Source of the DNA: JAQSWP01 sp040255215
GTDB taxonomy: Bacteria > Pseudomonadota > Alphaproteobacteria > Reyranellales > JAQSWP01
Length of the DNA: 46,448 bases
Direction: 5' to 3'
NCBI GenBank assembly: GCA_040255215.1
Contig: JBDZUM010000017.1
Location: 1-46,448, forward strand
The position numbers and the translations under genes were made by a program. This document shows positions 24,691 through 33,304 of this stretch, one piece after another (position 1 is the stretch's first letter; each line of letters starts with the position of its first letter). A model generated the notes under the pieces. That model saw only the letters and a list, made by a program, of their open reading frames with translations, did not search any database and was not told the DNA's origin.

Positions 24691-25143
24691 GTGATGACTA
24701 TCGACGCCCAGATCAAGGACATGGCGTCCGTGTGGCCGACCTTCGCACTCATTGGCCGGCAAGGCGGCACGGCGGCTTGGCAGGGAGCCGTACGTCCCCT
24801 CCTTCAGACTTTTCTGGTTGACATAACCTACCGGGCGCCGCTGGTGATTGAGCAGCTCAACGTCCGTATCTTGCAGCCGCGAGTTCGGGTCTTGGCGCCG
24901 TCCCTGAGGCAGAGGCCCGGCGATCCTGAGGGACGCCTTCCTCATGTCTACTACAGCGCCAACGGCGAAGTGACTTTGTGCATGCTGGATCCCGATTCCG
25001 GCGACTGGTCGCCCTTCGACAGTTTGGCGCAAACGACCGTGCCTTGGATCATCGAATGGCTCGCCGCTTATGAAGGCTGGCGCGCGACGGGCGAGTGGAC
25101 GGCGAGCGGCCGCCACATCGAGCCAGGAGGCGCCGGTGTCTAA
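24691..25143 (+). CDS. Stand-alone E2-like CBASS accessory protein (short Cap2)
   Basis: 150 residues counted from GTG 24691; ATG 24694 is an equally good start. It resembles the E2-like domain of Cap2 without any E1 part. The catalytic Cys is expected to be Cys97 (GEVTLCMLDPD), preceded by His85 (LPHVYYSANG) and followed by WSPFDSLAQTTVPWIIEWL and YEGWRATGEW, the conserved C-terminal helix of these proteins. In short type II CBASS an E2-only protein forms a thioester or conjugate with the CD-NTase C-terminus and regulates its activity. It starts 5 bases after the CD-NTase stop and overlaps the effector gene by 8 bases. Confidence 0.88.
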   Translation: MMTIDAQIKDMASVWPTFALIGRQGGTAAWQGAVRPLLQTFLVDITYRAPLVIEQLNVRILQPRVRVLAPSLRQRPGDPEGRLPHVYYSANGEVTLCMLDPDSGDWSPFDSLAQTTVPWIIEWLAAYEGWRATGEWTASGRHIEPGGAGV

Positions 25144-26263
25144 GAGCAGCATCCCACAGAAGGTCCAATCGGCGCTCTGGGCGCGCGCCGCGGGCCGGTG
25201 CCAATATCGCGGATGCAACAGCGATTTGGTCGGCGACCTCGTGGCCGGCCGACGGGACGGGATATTCGGCTTCATCGCGCACATCGTTGCCGACGTGGAA
25301 GGCGGCCCGCGCGGCGATCCGATCCGATCGCCCCAACTCGCGCGTAGCCTCGAAAATCTGATGTTGATGTGCGCCCGGCATCACAAGCTGATCGATCTCG
25401 ACGCGGTCGCCGATCATCCCGAGTCCTTGCTCCTGACCATGAAGGCCGAACACGAGGGTCGGATCGCGGTCGTTGCCGGCATCGACGAGGACCGGGCGTC
25501 TCACGTCATCAGATTTGGTGCGAGCATTTGCGAGAACGAGGCGCTCGTGTCCACGCAGGCGATCTTTGCCGCGATGCCACCCGACCGCCATCCGGCCAGC
25601 GGTCAAACGTTGGACCTTGAAATGGTGGGGTGTGCATTTCGTGATGACGAGCCTGCCTATTGGACTGTTCAGCGTGAGAACCTGAGGCGCCAGTTCGAGG
25701 CGAAGGTGCGCGGCCGCGTGGAGCGGCAGGAGATCAGGCATCTAAGCGTGTTCGCGCTCGCACCGCAGCCGCTGCTGATCGAGCTTGGCCGGCTGCTCTG
25801 CGATATTGTTCCAGCTGTCGTTCACCAACGTCATCGCGAGCCAGCAAGCTGGCGATGGGCGTCCGATGGTCCCCCGATCATCTTCCAGGTCACCGAACCG
25901 GCTACGGGACTTACCGGCCCGGTGGGGCTGAAGCTTGGTGTCAGCGCCACCGTGACCGACACGCGGCTCCAGGCGATACTCGGCGCCGACGCCGCGATCT
26001 GGTCGCTCTGCGCGGATCAGCCTCACAACGACATTTTACGACGAGCTGACGATCAGGCCGCATTTCGGCGCGAACTCCGACGGCTCTATGATCGCATCAA
26101 AGCTCGGCATGGCGAGGGAACGTTACTGCATGTTTTTCCCGCGCTTCCGGCCTCACTGGCGGTCGAGGTCGGCCGCGTCTGGATGCCCAAATCGGATCTT
26201 CCTCTCCGGCTCTACGATAACAACCGATCGCACGGGTTCATCCCGACTTTCGACATTCCCTAG
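25136..26263 (+). CDS. cap5: HNH-SAVED nuclease effector Cap5
   Basis: 375 residues from GTG 25136; AGGAGG (25125-25130) 5 bases upstream decides this start. The N-terminal ~110 residues are an HNH nuclease: zinc-binding Cys22-x4-Cys27, His49 (FIAHIVAD), Asn74 (LENLMLMC), Cys79 and His82/His83 (CARHHKLID). Residues ~170-375 are the SAVED sensor domain (IRHLSVFALAPQPLLIELGRLL, GPVGLKLGVSATVTD, LHVFPALPASLAVEVGRVWMPK). Cap5 binds the CD-NTase product and then degrades double-stranded DNA, killing the infected cell. All nuclease residues appear to be present. The gene overlaps the E2-like gene by 8 bases. Confidence 0.93.
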   Translation: MSKSSIPQKVQSALWARAAGRCQYRGCNSDLVGDLVAGRRDGIFGFIAHIVADVEGGPRGDPIRSPQLARSLENLMLMCARHHKLIDLDAVADHPESLLLTMKAEHEGRIAVVAGIDEDRASHVIRFGASICENEALVSTQAIFAAMPPDRHPASGQTLDLEMVGCAFRDDEPAYWTVQRENLRRQFEAKVRGRVERQEIRHLSVFALAPQPLLIELGRLLCDIVPAVVHQRHREPASWRWASDGPPIIFQVTEPATGLTGPVGLKLGVSATVTDTRLQAILGADAAIWSLCADQPHNDILRRADDQAAFRRELRRLYDRIKARHGEGTLLHVFPALPASLAVEVGRVWMPKSDLPLRLYDNNRSHGFIPTFDIP

Positions 26264-26276
26264 CGCGGAGCATGCT

Positions 26277-27485
26277 GTGGCAAATCTTCTAGATAGACGC
26301 ATGCCGCGCAATCTAGTCCTGCTGCTCGACGGAACGAGCAATGAAGTCAAAGATGACCTCACCAATATTTTGAAACTGTACCGAATCGCAAGCCGGAACG
26401 AAGAACAGCGCGTCTTTTACAACCCCGGCATCGGTACCGTGCCGCTCGTCAGCGACTGGAGGCCAGCTTTTCAAAGCGCGATCGCGACGTTCGGCTTGGC
26501 AACCGGCTGGGGCCTCGATGCCAACATCCTCGCTGTTTATTGCTATCTGGTCGATACCTATCGCCTTGGCGACCGCATCTTTCTGTTCGGGTTCAGTCGG
26601 GGCGCTTACACCGCGCGTGCGGTGGCCGGTCTTATTCATCTGATTGGTTTGGTCGATCCCGATCAGCGCAACCTCGCCAGCTATGCGCTGAAAGCTTACA
26701 AGAACGCCGATCGGGAGGATCAGCTTGAGATTGCCTGGCAATTTCGTCGTGTTATCGGCGGTCGGCGGGTGCCAATCCATTTCCTCGGTGTTTGGGACAC
26801 CGTAGCGTCAGTTTTTGTGCGACCTGGCATTTTGCGGCTCCCGACGCTGGCACATCTTCCCTACACGAAGACCAATCCCAGCGTGCGGTTTTTCAGGCAA
26901 GCAGCAGCGATCGATGAGCGGCGGCGGATGTTCCGCTTATACGGCTGGGCGCCCGAACAGATCTTTCAGCCCGATCCGTTCAAGGATACGGAAGAGCAGC
27001 AAGATCACAAGACTGTATGGTTTGCTGGTGATCACTCCGACGTCGGCGGGGGCTATGCCGAGAAGGAAAGCCAAGTAGCCAAGTTTCCGCTGATGTGGAT
27101 GACCCGCGAGGCGGAAAACCTTGGCTTAAGACTCAACGAGAGCATGTTTCGTCATCTGGCCGAGGGCGAGCCGCTACCTGGTGGCAAACGTGCCTATGTC
27201 CGGCCAAACGCACAGGCTCCGCTTCATCACTCAATGAGTTTTCCATGGCAGCTCCTCGAATATCTCCCCAAGAGTCGAAGGTGGAAACAGTTTCCCAACC
27301 AAGGTGAGCCCAGCGGAGTATATTTTCCCTGCGCAGAGCCGCGCAAAATTGAGGAGGGAGCATTCCTCCACCAGTCGGTCATCGATCGACTTGCAACCGG
27401 GTATAAACCGATCAATCTACCGGCTAGCTATCTGGTGGCCGAAACATTAGTGCCACATGCGACAGCCAGGAAAATCCCCTTATGA
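26277..27485 (+). CDS. DUF2235 alpha/beta-hydrolase (phospholipase-like)
   Basis: 402 residues if started at GTG 26277 (GGAG at 26267-26270, 6 bases away); ATG 26301 lacks such a site. The N-terminus NLVLLLDGTSNE, FNPGIGT-like FYNPGIGTV, the nucleophile elbow Gly105-Phe-Ser107-Arg-Gly109 (FGFSRGAYTARAV), FLGVWDTVASV and WFAGDHSDVGGGY are DUF2235 hallmarks, and supply a Ser-Asp-His triad. The family includes type VI secretion phospholipases (Tle1-like), so membrane lipid hydrolysis is plausible. There is no signal peptide. It lies 13 bases after the Cap5 gene and overlaps the next gene by four bases, so it seems to be part of the CBASS operon, although CBASS loci do not usually carry this family. 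Confidence 0.88.
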   Translation: MANLLDRRMPRNLVLLLDGTSNEVKDDLTNILKLYRIASRNEEQRVFYNPGIGTVPLVSDWRPAFQSAIATFGLATGWGLDANILAVYCYLVDTYRLGDRIFLFGFSRGAYTARAVAGLIHLIGLVDPDQRNLASYALKAYKNADREDQLEIAWQFRRVIGGRRVPIHFLGVWDTVASVFVRPGILRLPTLAHLPYTKTNPSVRFFRQAAAIDERRRMFRLYGWAPEQIFQPDPFKDTEEQQDHKTVWFAGDHSDVGGGYAEKESQVAKFPLMWMTREAENLGLRLNESMFRHLAEGEPLPGGKRAYVRPNAQAPLHHSMSFPWQLLEYLPKSRRWKQFPNQGEPSGVYFPCAEPRKIEEGAFLHQSVIDRLATGYKPINLPASYLVAETLVPHATARKIPL

Positions 27486-29299
27486 TCGAGTATTTGGAGA
27501 TTGGGCGCTCAGGATACTTTTATCTGCGGAAGCGACGACTTACGAGCGAGGCGATTGACCGACTGTTCCGTAGCCTACGCACAAACTCACGACAGCCTTC
27601 CCAGAATCTCTTTCGCATTGACCGCGAGCCATTAGGAGAGGCGCGCTATTCGGCAATCTGCTTTTCCTATGAGCGCAATTCGTCGTTTCTGAAACCGGGC
27701 ACGGGTGCGATCGAGCGCGTATTCGGCTATGTTCTGCTCGTCGAGTGCGGTGCATATATCGCCTTGTTCAAGTCCGGGCTCGACCTGCCATCGGCCTTTA
27801 AGACCGCTTATCTCGACAAGGTCGCTGGCGAACGGGTCGAGCGCGCAATTGCTCGAAACGATGCCGTGTTCGAGAAGTTACGCCTACGCAACATGTCGAT
27901 CTCACCGCTCACGCTACGCTCGAAGACGCTTGAGGCGAGAGATCTCGAAAACGCCGTCGCGACTACCAGCGCGAGCCGCTTCATACCGCAAGCCTACAGC
28001 GTACGCCGTGCCGAGGGCGTCTATACAGCAACTCCAAATACCGGACGGATTTCGGTCCGTGCCGATCGAGGTGATGTCGAGGGAGCCGTCACTTGGGCAT
28101 CAGAAATCGCATCATTGCTCGATCTAGATGACGGCGAGGTATCCGCCTTCATCCGCAACTTCGCGCGGCCGCTCGAGCTTTCCTCAATTCCGCGCGGGGT
28201 GAGACCGACCTATGTCGGCATCGACACCATCGGCCTTGCGAGGGCACTCTTCGACGCCGACGATGGGATACGGCTCGTGCGGTCGGCCGGCGAGACGATC
28301 GAAGAACTTGATCAGAACGCAACGGAGACGATTCTCTCAGCGCTTGACCATCCCTTTCCCGTTGTCAATCGGCGTCAGACGATGGAAGTAAGGCATGTCG
28401 ATGGCCGAACGGTGATAGGCAGGCTCAGATTTGGCAACACACGCATCGCACTGCGCGATCTGCACCTTGCCGAAATCGAAGGGATTACGGTTGAACAACG
28501 CTCGATACCGCTCGGCAGGGATTCTGATGCACGATCACTTGCGCGCTACATTGATCGCGAGGATCTGTTCACGATCCTCTTCAGCGATCTAGCGCTTGCC
28601 TACATCGACGGCGCGCTTTTCCGCGACGAAGCGTTGACTGGAGGTGGCACCAGCTTCCTCGCACATTTACAAGCCGATCCATCTCTTGCCGCCGTGGCCA
28701 GTGAGAAAGGGACGTTTGAGGCCAACCAAAACCTGTTCGGGGCCGACTCGGTATTTCGCACGGTAGTGGATTCGATCGCGTCTGACGACGTCTTGCTATG
28801 CGATGATCTCGGTGACGAGTGGGCGGACTTCATCGGCGTTACCACCGTAGGCAGCCCGACGATGATCAGTTTTTATCATGCCAAACATGGCGCCCCGTCG
28901 TTGAGCGCTTCCGCGTTCCACGACTCTGTCGGCCAAGCGATTAAGAATCTGGGGCGGATGACCCTGCCCGAGGAAATGCTGGAAGCCAAGCTCAACAGTT
29001 GGGACGACTTCTACCGTAACGCTGGCGTGCAGACGCAGATTGCCCGAATGATCCGAGGGGGTTCGCGGGACGAGATCGCTGCGAAGCTAGAAGCTGTTCG
29101 CGCGGCGCCAGACGCATTCCGGCGTGTTTTCATTGTTACCTCTTCGCTAAGCCGTGGCCAGGTCGAAACGACGCTCGCAAAGGCAGCGCAAGGCGTGCAG
29201 CCCTCGCCTCATTTCGTGCAGCTTTATTGGCTGCTGATGAGTTATTTTTCGGCCTGCGTTGAAATGGGTGTACGAGGGTATGTCGTATGCCGACCCTGA
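27482..29299 (+). CDS. Unrecognised 605-residue protein, last gene of CBASS operon
   Basis: I do not recognise this family. ATG 27482 overlaps the DUF2235 stop (ATGA). The first ~340 residues show alternating strands and helices without a familiar motif; there is no signal peptide or membrane segment. The region 423-490 is the most motif-like: a helix (SVFRTVVDSI), a strand ending Asp449 (DDLGDEWADFIGV), a strand with His466-Ala-Lys468 (ISFYHAKHG) and a helix with Gln485 (ASAFHDSVGQAIKNL). This order resembles a PD-(D/E)xK nuclease core with a changed second acidic residue, but that is an inference. Coupled to the hydrolase gene, it could be a partner, regulator or second effector. Confidence 0.85.
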   Translation: MIEYLEIGRSGYFYLRKRRLTSEAIDRLFRSLRTNSRQPSQNLFRIDREPLGEARYSAICFSYERNSSFLKPGTGAIERVFGYVLLVECGAYIALFKSGLDLPSAFKTAYLDKVAGERVERAIARNDAVFEKLRLRNMSISPLTLRSKTLEARDLENAVATTSASRFIPQAYSVRRAEGVYTATPNTGRISVRADRGDVEGAVTWASEIASLLDLDDGEVSAFIRNFARPLELSSIPRGVRPTYVGIDTIGLARALFDADDGIRLVRSAGETIEELDQNATETILSALDHPFPVVNRRQTMEVRHVDGRTVIGRLRFGNTRIALRDLHLAEIEGITVEQRSIPLGRDSDARSLARYIDREDLFTILFSDLALAYIDGALFRDEALTGGGTSFLAHLQADPSLAAVASEKGTFEANQNLFGADSVFRTVVDSIASDDVLLCDDLGDEWADFIGVTTVGSPTMISFYHAKHGAPSLSASAFHDSVGQAIKNLGRMTLPEEMLEAKLNSWDDFYRNAGVQTQIARMIRGGSRDEIAAKLEAVRAAPDAFRRVFIVTSSLSRGQVETTLAKAAQGVQPSPHFVQLYWLLMSYFSACVEMGVRGYVVCRP

Positions 29300-29471
29300 C
29301 CGTCCTTGGGACCGCCCTCGCCGCAAACGATATTGTCCGACCCACTTAAGCTCGGCCAGCCTCCAATCAGCACCATCTGGAAAGGGTGTAGGCGTGATCG
29401 TCATCATCGCCGATGCGTCCTTCGGGCGCATGCGCGAATAACCTATTCGGCACACACGACATTCTTGTCAC

Positions 29472-30701
29472 CTAGTACCACTTGGGCGGCGTGAAGCCGT
29501 GATCGTCATCGTCACCGAATAGATGCTCGGCCTCAAACCGATGCTCGATCGCCTGAGCCGATAGGCTAACCTCGCGCTTTGCTAGATGCTCCCTCGCCCA
29601 AGCTAAGAACGCCGACAATCGGGACGTCGATACAACCGGAACCACCGCGGTAAGCATAGCGATGAGACGACGAAGCCGATCCAGTTCATCGAGTTCGATA
29701 AGAATCGCGCCCAATCCGGCGGTTCGGCGATCCTCTATATGTTTCATGCGTGCAGCCAGTTCGCGACGGCGACGCTCCTCCTCAATCCTCCGCTGCTCTG
29801 CTTCACGCCTGAGCCGCTCTTCCGTCTTCGCCGCCGCAAGCACCGCGAGGCCCACAGCGATGTCACTCGCCATATTCTCCAGTCGCTGAATCTTGGCGTC
29901 GCGGAAGCTGCGGCGTGGCGCCGTGCCCCGGAAAACATAGACCTGCTCCAGCTCCAACGAGAGCTGGCCGGTCGGATGGTGGTCCCATTCCGGAAAGCGG
30001 GGCCTGTCGAAGACTACATCGTCCCAGGAGTTCCGCCTCGCTGCGCGGTCCCTCTTTCGTTCCCAAGCCTCCTCCTCGGCCCGCTCGGCATCGGTTGGTA
30101 TATGCTTCTCCCGCCTGATCGATTCTGTGATCGAGAAGCCGACGGTCTCAATTTCGGATCTGAATTTCGCTGACTCTTCGTCTGCGACGAGTTCGAAGCC
30201 CTGAAGCAATGTTGCCCGCAAAATCCGCGGTAGGGCGACCGCAAGACGATCTATCGACGCCGCTGCCACTTCACACTTGATGAACCCAGGCGCGTTCGCA
30301 GTGACAATACCGATATCGGATGGTTTCGCCTTTCTGAGCTCAGCGAGTGTCCGCTCGATGACGGAGTGCGGCGGGGCTACATGGCTATCGTCGCCTTCAG
30401 ACGCGAGGATGCGCGCCTGCTCGCGCACTCCCGCGAGCGCGGCGGCTTCACGGCTGAGGTCCGCATTGGCAATTGTGATCCTGTCAGCACTCCTCGCCTT
30501 GGCTTTCGGCAGCGGCGTTTGCTTCACCTTCTTCCCAGCGGCCTTCTTCGCCCACCAGCCAAGCGGTGGGTTGGGGATGTCATGCTTCCTGCAGATTTTA
30601 TGAAGCGCGACATCGGAGATCGCGAACTCCTTCGCCAAATGCGTCAGCGGCTTCGACCAGACGAGTTCGTAAAATTCTTCGCGCGTAAAAACTCGTGCCA
30701 C
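29472..30701 (-). CDS. Helix-turn-helix protein with coiled coil, function unknown
   Basis: 409 residues. The N-terminal block FTREEFYELVWSKPLTHLAKEFAISDVALHKICRKHDIPNPPLGWWAKKAAGKK is a conserved helix-turn-helix module found in a family of uncharacterised proteins on genomic islands. The centre contains Arg/Glu-rich helices (ERLRREAEQRRIEEERRRREL, about 290-325) that should form a coiled coil. The C-terminus ends GFTPPKWY. It is convergent with the CBASS operon and separated from it by 172 bases, so it is transcribed independently. A DNA-binding role is likely; nothing in the sequence tells more. Confidence 0.82.
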   Translation of the reverse strand: MARVFTREEFYELVWSKPLTHLAKEFAISDVALHKICRKHDIPNPPLGWWAKKAAGKKVKQTPLPKAKARSADRITIANADLSREAAALAGVREQARILASEGDDSHVAPPHSVIERTLAELRKAKPSDIGIVTANAPGFIKCEVAAASIDRLAVALPRILRATLLQGFELVADEESAKFRSEIETVGFSITESIRREKHIPTDAERAEEEAWERKRDRAARRNSWDDVVFDRPRFPEWDHHPTGQLSLELEQVYVFRGTAPRRSFRDAKIQRLENMASDIAVGLAVLAAAKTEERLRREAEQRRIEEERRRRELAARMKHIEDRRTAGLGAILIELDELDRLRRLIAMLTAVVPVVSTSRLSAFLAWAREHLAKREVSLSAQAIEHRFEAEHLFGDDDDHGFTPPKWY

Positions 30702-31102
30702 AGCGATCCTTTCGATGCTCAGCTTGTCTCATCGACCATCGGCCAATGCGCCCCCTGGATCGTCGAGCGCAAAACGCAGCGAAAGCGTACTGCACCAACG
30801 CCGTCATCAGCTGCCCCATCCGCCAACGGATAGTCAATTGCAGCGAAATCGTGGAACTCCTCGCCCGCACGCCATCCCGCCATCGGCCGCCGATGACCGA
30901 TACATAAACATCAGAAAGGGCCAAAGGTGGGACCTAGTGCATCATGGCCGGATAAAACCACCCCACAACCGGCAATTGCGCCCGTGTTTTCCATTCTCCG
31001 GCATCGCTTTTGGACACCGCCCAGCCGTAAGCCTCGGATAATTCGAGGTGTTTGGCGACTTTTGCATCAGTCGCCATTTTTCTCTGTAATATCTACGGTT
31101 TA
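30702..31102. other. Intergenic stretch, right edge of island
   Basis: About 400 bases without a convincing gene. Short open frames here lack ribosome-binding sites and recognisable protein sequence. No insertion sequence end or clear att repeat was found. It separates the helix-turn-helix gene from the tRNA-Ser gene and probably holds the promoter of the former. Confidence 0.5.
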
Positions 31103-31192
<90 letters not shown>

Positions 31193-31567
31193 GCATGAGG
31201 CTGTAGCAGGCCAAAACCGCGGGAAAATTTCGCCACGGCCGGTCGAAAGGCGGCGGACTATAACCGCCGAGGTCCGGGGTCGCAAGGACGGCAGGCCGCG
31301 GCAGGGCGACCGACGAGCGATTCGCCGGGGCGCCACTGCCGCCCCAACATGTGGGGAGCGGCGGCAGGGCGGCACGCCATATCCGGGATTCGGCGGCCGC
31401 CTTGGACCGGCGTCGAAAAGTCTTGTAAGATCAGCGTCTTAACGGCCGTTGACTTCGCTCCGCGCCTGAGTATAGTCCGGCGCTTCTGAGATTTCCGGGG
31501 CCGGCCTCGTGGCTGCCCTTTGCCTTGCCCAGCCGGCAGCGTCCGGCCAAACGAAACGGTTGTCGCC
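31193..31567. other. Leader region upstream of rplU
   Basis: 375 bases between the tRNA-Ser 5' end and rplU. No gene is seen. It should contain both the tRNA promoter (minus strand) and the rplU-rpmA promoter and leader; a possible promoter is listed at 31402-31431. A ribosomal-protein leader structure could be present but I could not demonstrate one. Confidence 0.4.
31402..31431 (+). promoter_or_regulatory. Possible promoter of rplU-rpmA
   Basis: TTGGAC (31402-31407) and TAAGAT (31426-31431) are separated by 18 bases, resembling a sigma-70 promoter. It would give a leader of about 130 bases. Weak evidence. Confidence 0.35.
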
Positions 31568-31870
31568 ATGTTCGCCATCATCCGCACCGGCGGTAAGCAG
31601 TACCGCGTTGCCGCCAACGACAAGATCACCATCGAGCGCGTGGCGGGCGATGCCGGCTCCACCGTCGAGTTCGCCGACGTGCTGATGGCCGGCGACAAGG
31701 TCGGCGCGCCGCTGATTTCCGGCGCCAAGGTCACCGGCACCATCGTCGAGCATACCCGCGGCGACACCGTGCTGGTGTTCAAGAAGAAGCGCCGCCAGAA
31801 CTATCGCCGCAAGAACGGCCATCGCCAGGACCTCAGCGTGGTCCGCATCGATCAGATCGTCGGCGCCTGA
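31568..31870 (+). CDS. rplU: 50S ribosomal protein L21
   Basis: 100 residues from ATG 31568 (MFAIIRTGGKQYRV), the conserved N-terminus of L21, so upstream in-frame starts are rejected. The C-terminal FKKKRRQNYRRKNGHRQDLSVVRI is the typical rRNA-binding basic stretch. L21 binds 23S rRNA in the large subunit. It is followed by rpmA after 30 bases, the usual pairing. Confidence 0.98.
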   Translation: MFAIIRTGGKQYRVAANDKITIERVAGDAGSTVEFADVLMAGDKVGAPLISGAKVTGTIVEHTRGDTVLVFKKKRRQNYRRKNGHRQDLSVVRIDQIVGA

Positions 31871-31900
31871 ACGGCCGCCGGTTCCAAGGAGTAATTCGTC

Positions 31901-32182
31901 ATGGCACATAAGAAAGCAGGCGGCTCCTCGCGCAACGGCCGCGATTCGGCCGGCAAGCGCCTGGGCGTGAAGCGCTTCGGCGGGCAGGAAGTGCTCGCGG
32001 GCAACATTCTGGTTCGCCAGCGCGGCACCGAGTTCTATCCCGGCGCCAATGTCGGCATGGGCCGCGACCACACGCTGTTCGCCAAGCTGACCGGCGTCGT
32101 CAGCTTCCGCCGCAAGGCCGAGGGCAAGGTCTACGTCAACATCGAGCCGCTCCCGTCGAGCGCCAAGACCGCGGCCGAGTAA
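31901..32182 (+). CDS. rpmA: 50S ribosomal protein L27
   Basis: 93 residues; AAGGAG lies upstream. MAHKKAGGSSRNGRDSAGKR is the L27 N-terminus that reaches the peptidyl-transferase centre, and FGGQEVLAGNILVRQRGTEFYPGANVGMGRDHTLFA is the family core. There is no N-terminal cleavable extension of the Firmicute type. Cotranscribed with rplU; a stem-loop follows before obgE. Confidence 0.98.
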   Translation: MAHKKAGGSSRNGRDSAGKRLGVKRFGGQEVLAGNILVRQRGTEFYPGANVGMGRDHTLFAKLTGVVSFRRKAEGKVYVNIEPLPSSAKTAAE

Positions 32183-32207
32183 CCTCCTCCACCTTTCGAA
32201 TTCCACG

Positions 32208-32243
32208 GGGGGAATGGTTCCGGCCATTCCCCCTGTTGCTTTC
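32208..32243 (+). terminator. Stem-loop between rpmA and obgE
   Basis: GGGGGAATGG (32208-32217) pairs perfectly with CCATTCCCCC (32224-32233) around TTCCGG, followed by TGTTGCTTTC. The tail is only moderately T-rich, so it may act as a partial terminator that lowers obgE expression relative to the ribosomal proteins. Confidence 0.6.
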
Positions 32244-32288
32244 TCGGGGGGCGGCCCTCTCCCCGACCGACAGCTTCCGGGCACCACG

Positions 32289-33302
32289 ATGAAATTCCTC
32301 GATCAGGCCAAGATCCATATCCGCTCCGGCGCGGGTGGCGACGGCTGCGTCAGCTTCCGGCGCGAGAAATTCATCGAATACGGCGGGCCCGACGGCGGCG
32401 ATGGTGGCCGCGGCGGCGACGTGGTCTTCGAATGCGTCGCCGGCCTCAACACGCTGATCGACTTCCGCTACACCCAGCATTTCAAGGCCGAGCGCGGCCA
32501 TCACGGCATGGGCGAGAACCGCACCGGCCGCGCCGGCAAGCCGCTGGTCATCAAGGTGCCGCTCGGCACCCAGATCATCGCCGAGGACGGCGAGACCCTG
32601 CTGGCCGACATGACCGAGATCGGCCAGCGCGTCGTCATGGCCGAAGGCGGCCATGGCGGGCGCGGCAACACGCATTTCAAGTCGTCGACCAACCGCGCGC
32701 CGCGGCGTTTCGGCAAGGGCGGCGAAGCGATCGAGATGTCGGTGTGGCTGCGGCTGAAGCTGCTGGCCGATGCCGGCCTGGTCGGCCTGCCCAATGCCGG
32801 CAAGTCGACGTTTCTCGCCGCCGTGACCCGCGCCAAGCCCAAGATCGCCGATTATCCCTTCACCACGCTGACGCCGCAGCTCGGCGTCGTGCATGTCGAC
32901 GAGCGCGAATTCGTGCTGGCCGACATTCCCGGCCTGATCGAAGGGGCGCATGAAGGCGCCGGGCTGGGCACGCGTTTTCTCGGCCATGTCGAGCGCTGCC
33001 GCGTGCTGCTGCATCTGGTCGATGCCACGCAGGACGATATCGTCGGCAACTGGCGAACGGTGCGCAAGGAACTGAAAGCCTACGGGCACGGCCTCGATCG
33101 CAAGAAGGAAATCCTGGCGCTCAACAAGATCGACGCCCTGACCGAGGAAGAGGTCGAGAGGAAGCGGGCGCAGCTGGCGAAATCGTCGCGCAAGACCGTG
33201 CATGTCGTTTCCGGCGCTGCGGGCCGCAACGTCCCTGAAATTCTGCGCCTGCTGTTGAAGACGGTCGATGCCGCGCGGCGACAGCGCGGGCGGACGGCCT
33301 GA
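32289..33302 (+). CDS. obgE: GTPase Obg/CgtA
   Basis: 337 residues from ATG 32289 (MKFLDQAKIHIRSGAGGDGC); the in-frame ATG at 32214 falls in the upstream stem-loop and is rejected. Residues 1-158 form the Gly-rich Obg domain (GGPDGGDGGRGGDV). The G domain has G1 GLPNAGKST (166-174), G2 region YPFTTLTPQ, G3 DIPG and G4 NKID. Obg proteins assist late 50S assembly and link ribosome maturation to stress signals. It is placed after L21/L27 as in most bacteria. The C-terminal OCT domain is absent, as is common in this group. Confidence 0.98.
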   Translation: MKFLDQAKIHIRSGAGGDGCVSFRREKFIEYGGPDGGDGGRGGDVVFECVAGLNTLIDFRYTQHFKAERGHHGMGENRTGRAGKPLVIKVPLGTQIIAEDGETLLADMTEIGQRVVMAEGGHGGRGNTHFKSSTNRAPRRFGKGGEAIEMSVWLRLKLLADAGLVGLPNAGKSTFLAAVTRAKPKIADYPFTTLTPQLGVVHVDEREFVLADIPGLIEGAHEGAGLGTRFLGHVERCRVLLHLVDATQDDIVGNWRTVRKELKAYGHGLDRKKEILALNKIDALTEEEVERKRAQLAKSSRKTVHVVSGAAGRNVPEILRLLLKTVDAARRQRGRTA

Positions 33303-33304
33303 CG

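Noticed and set aside
31439..32287. Long open frame on the minus strand opposite rplU and rpmA.
   Set aside because: It is the GC-rich complement of two certain ribosomal protein genes, with low-complexity Ala/Gly/Asp content and no ribosome-binding site.
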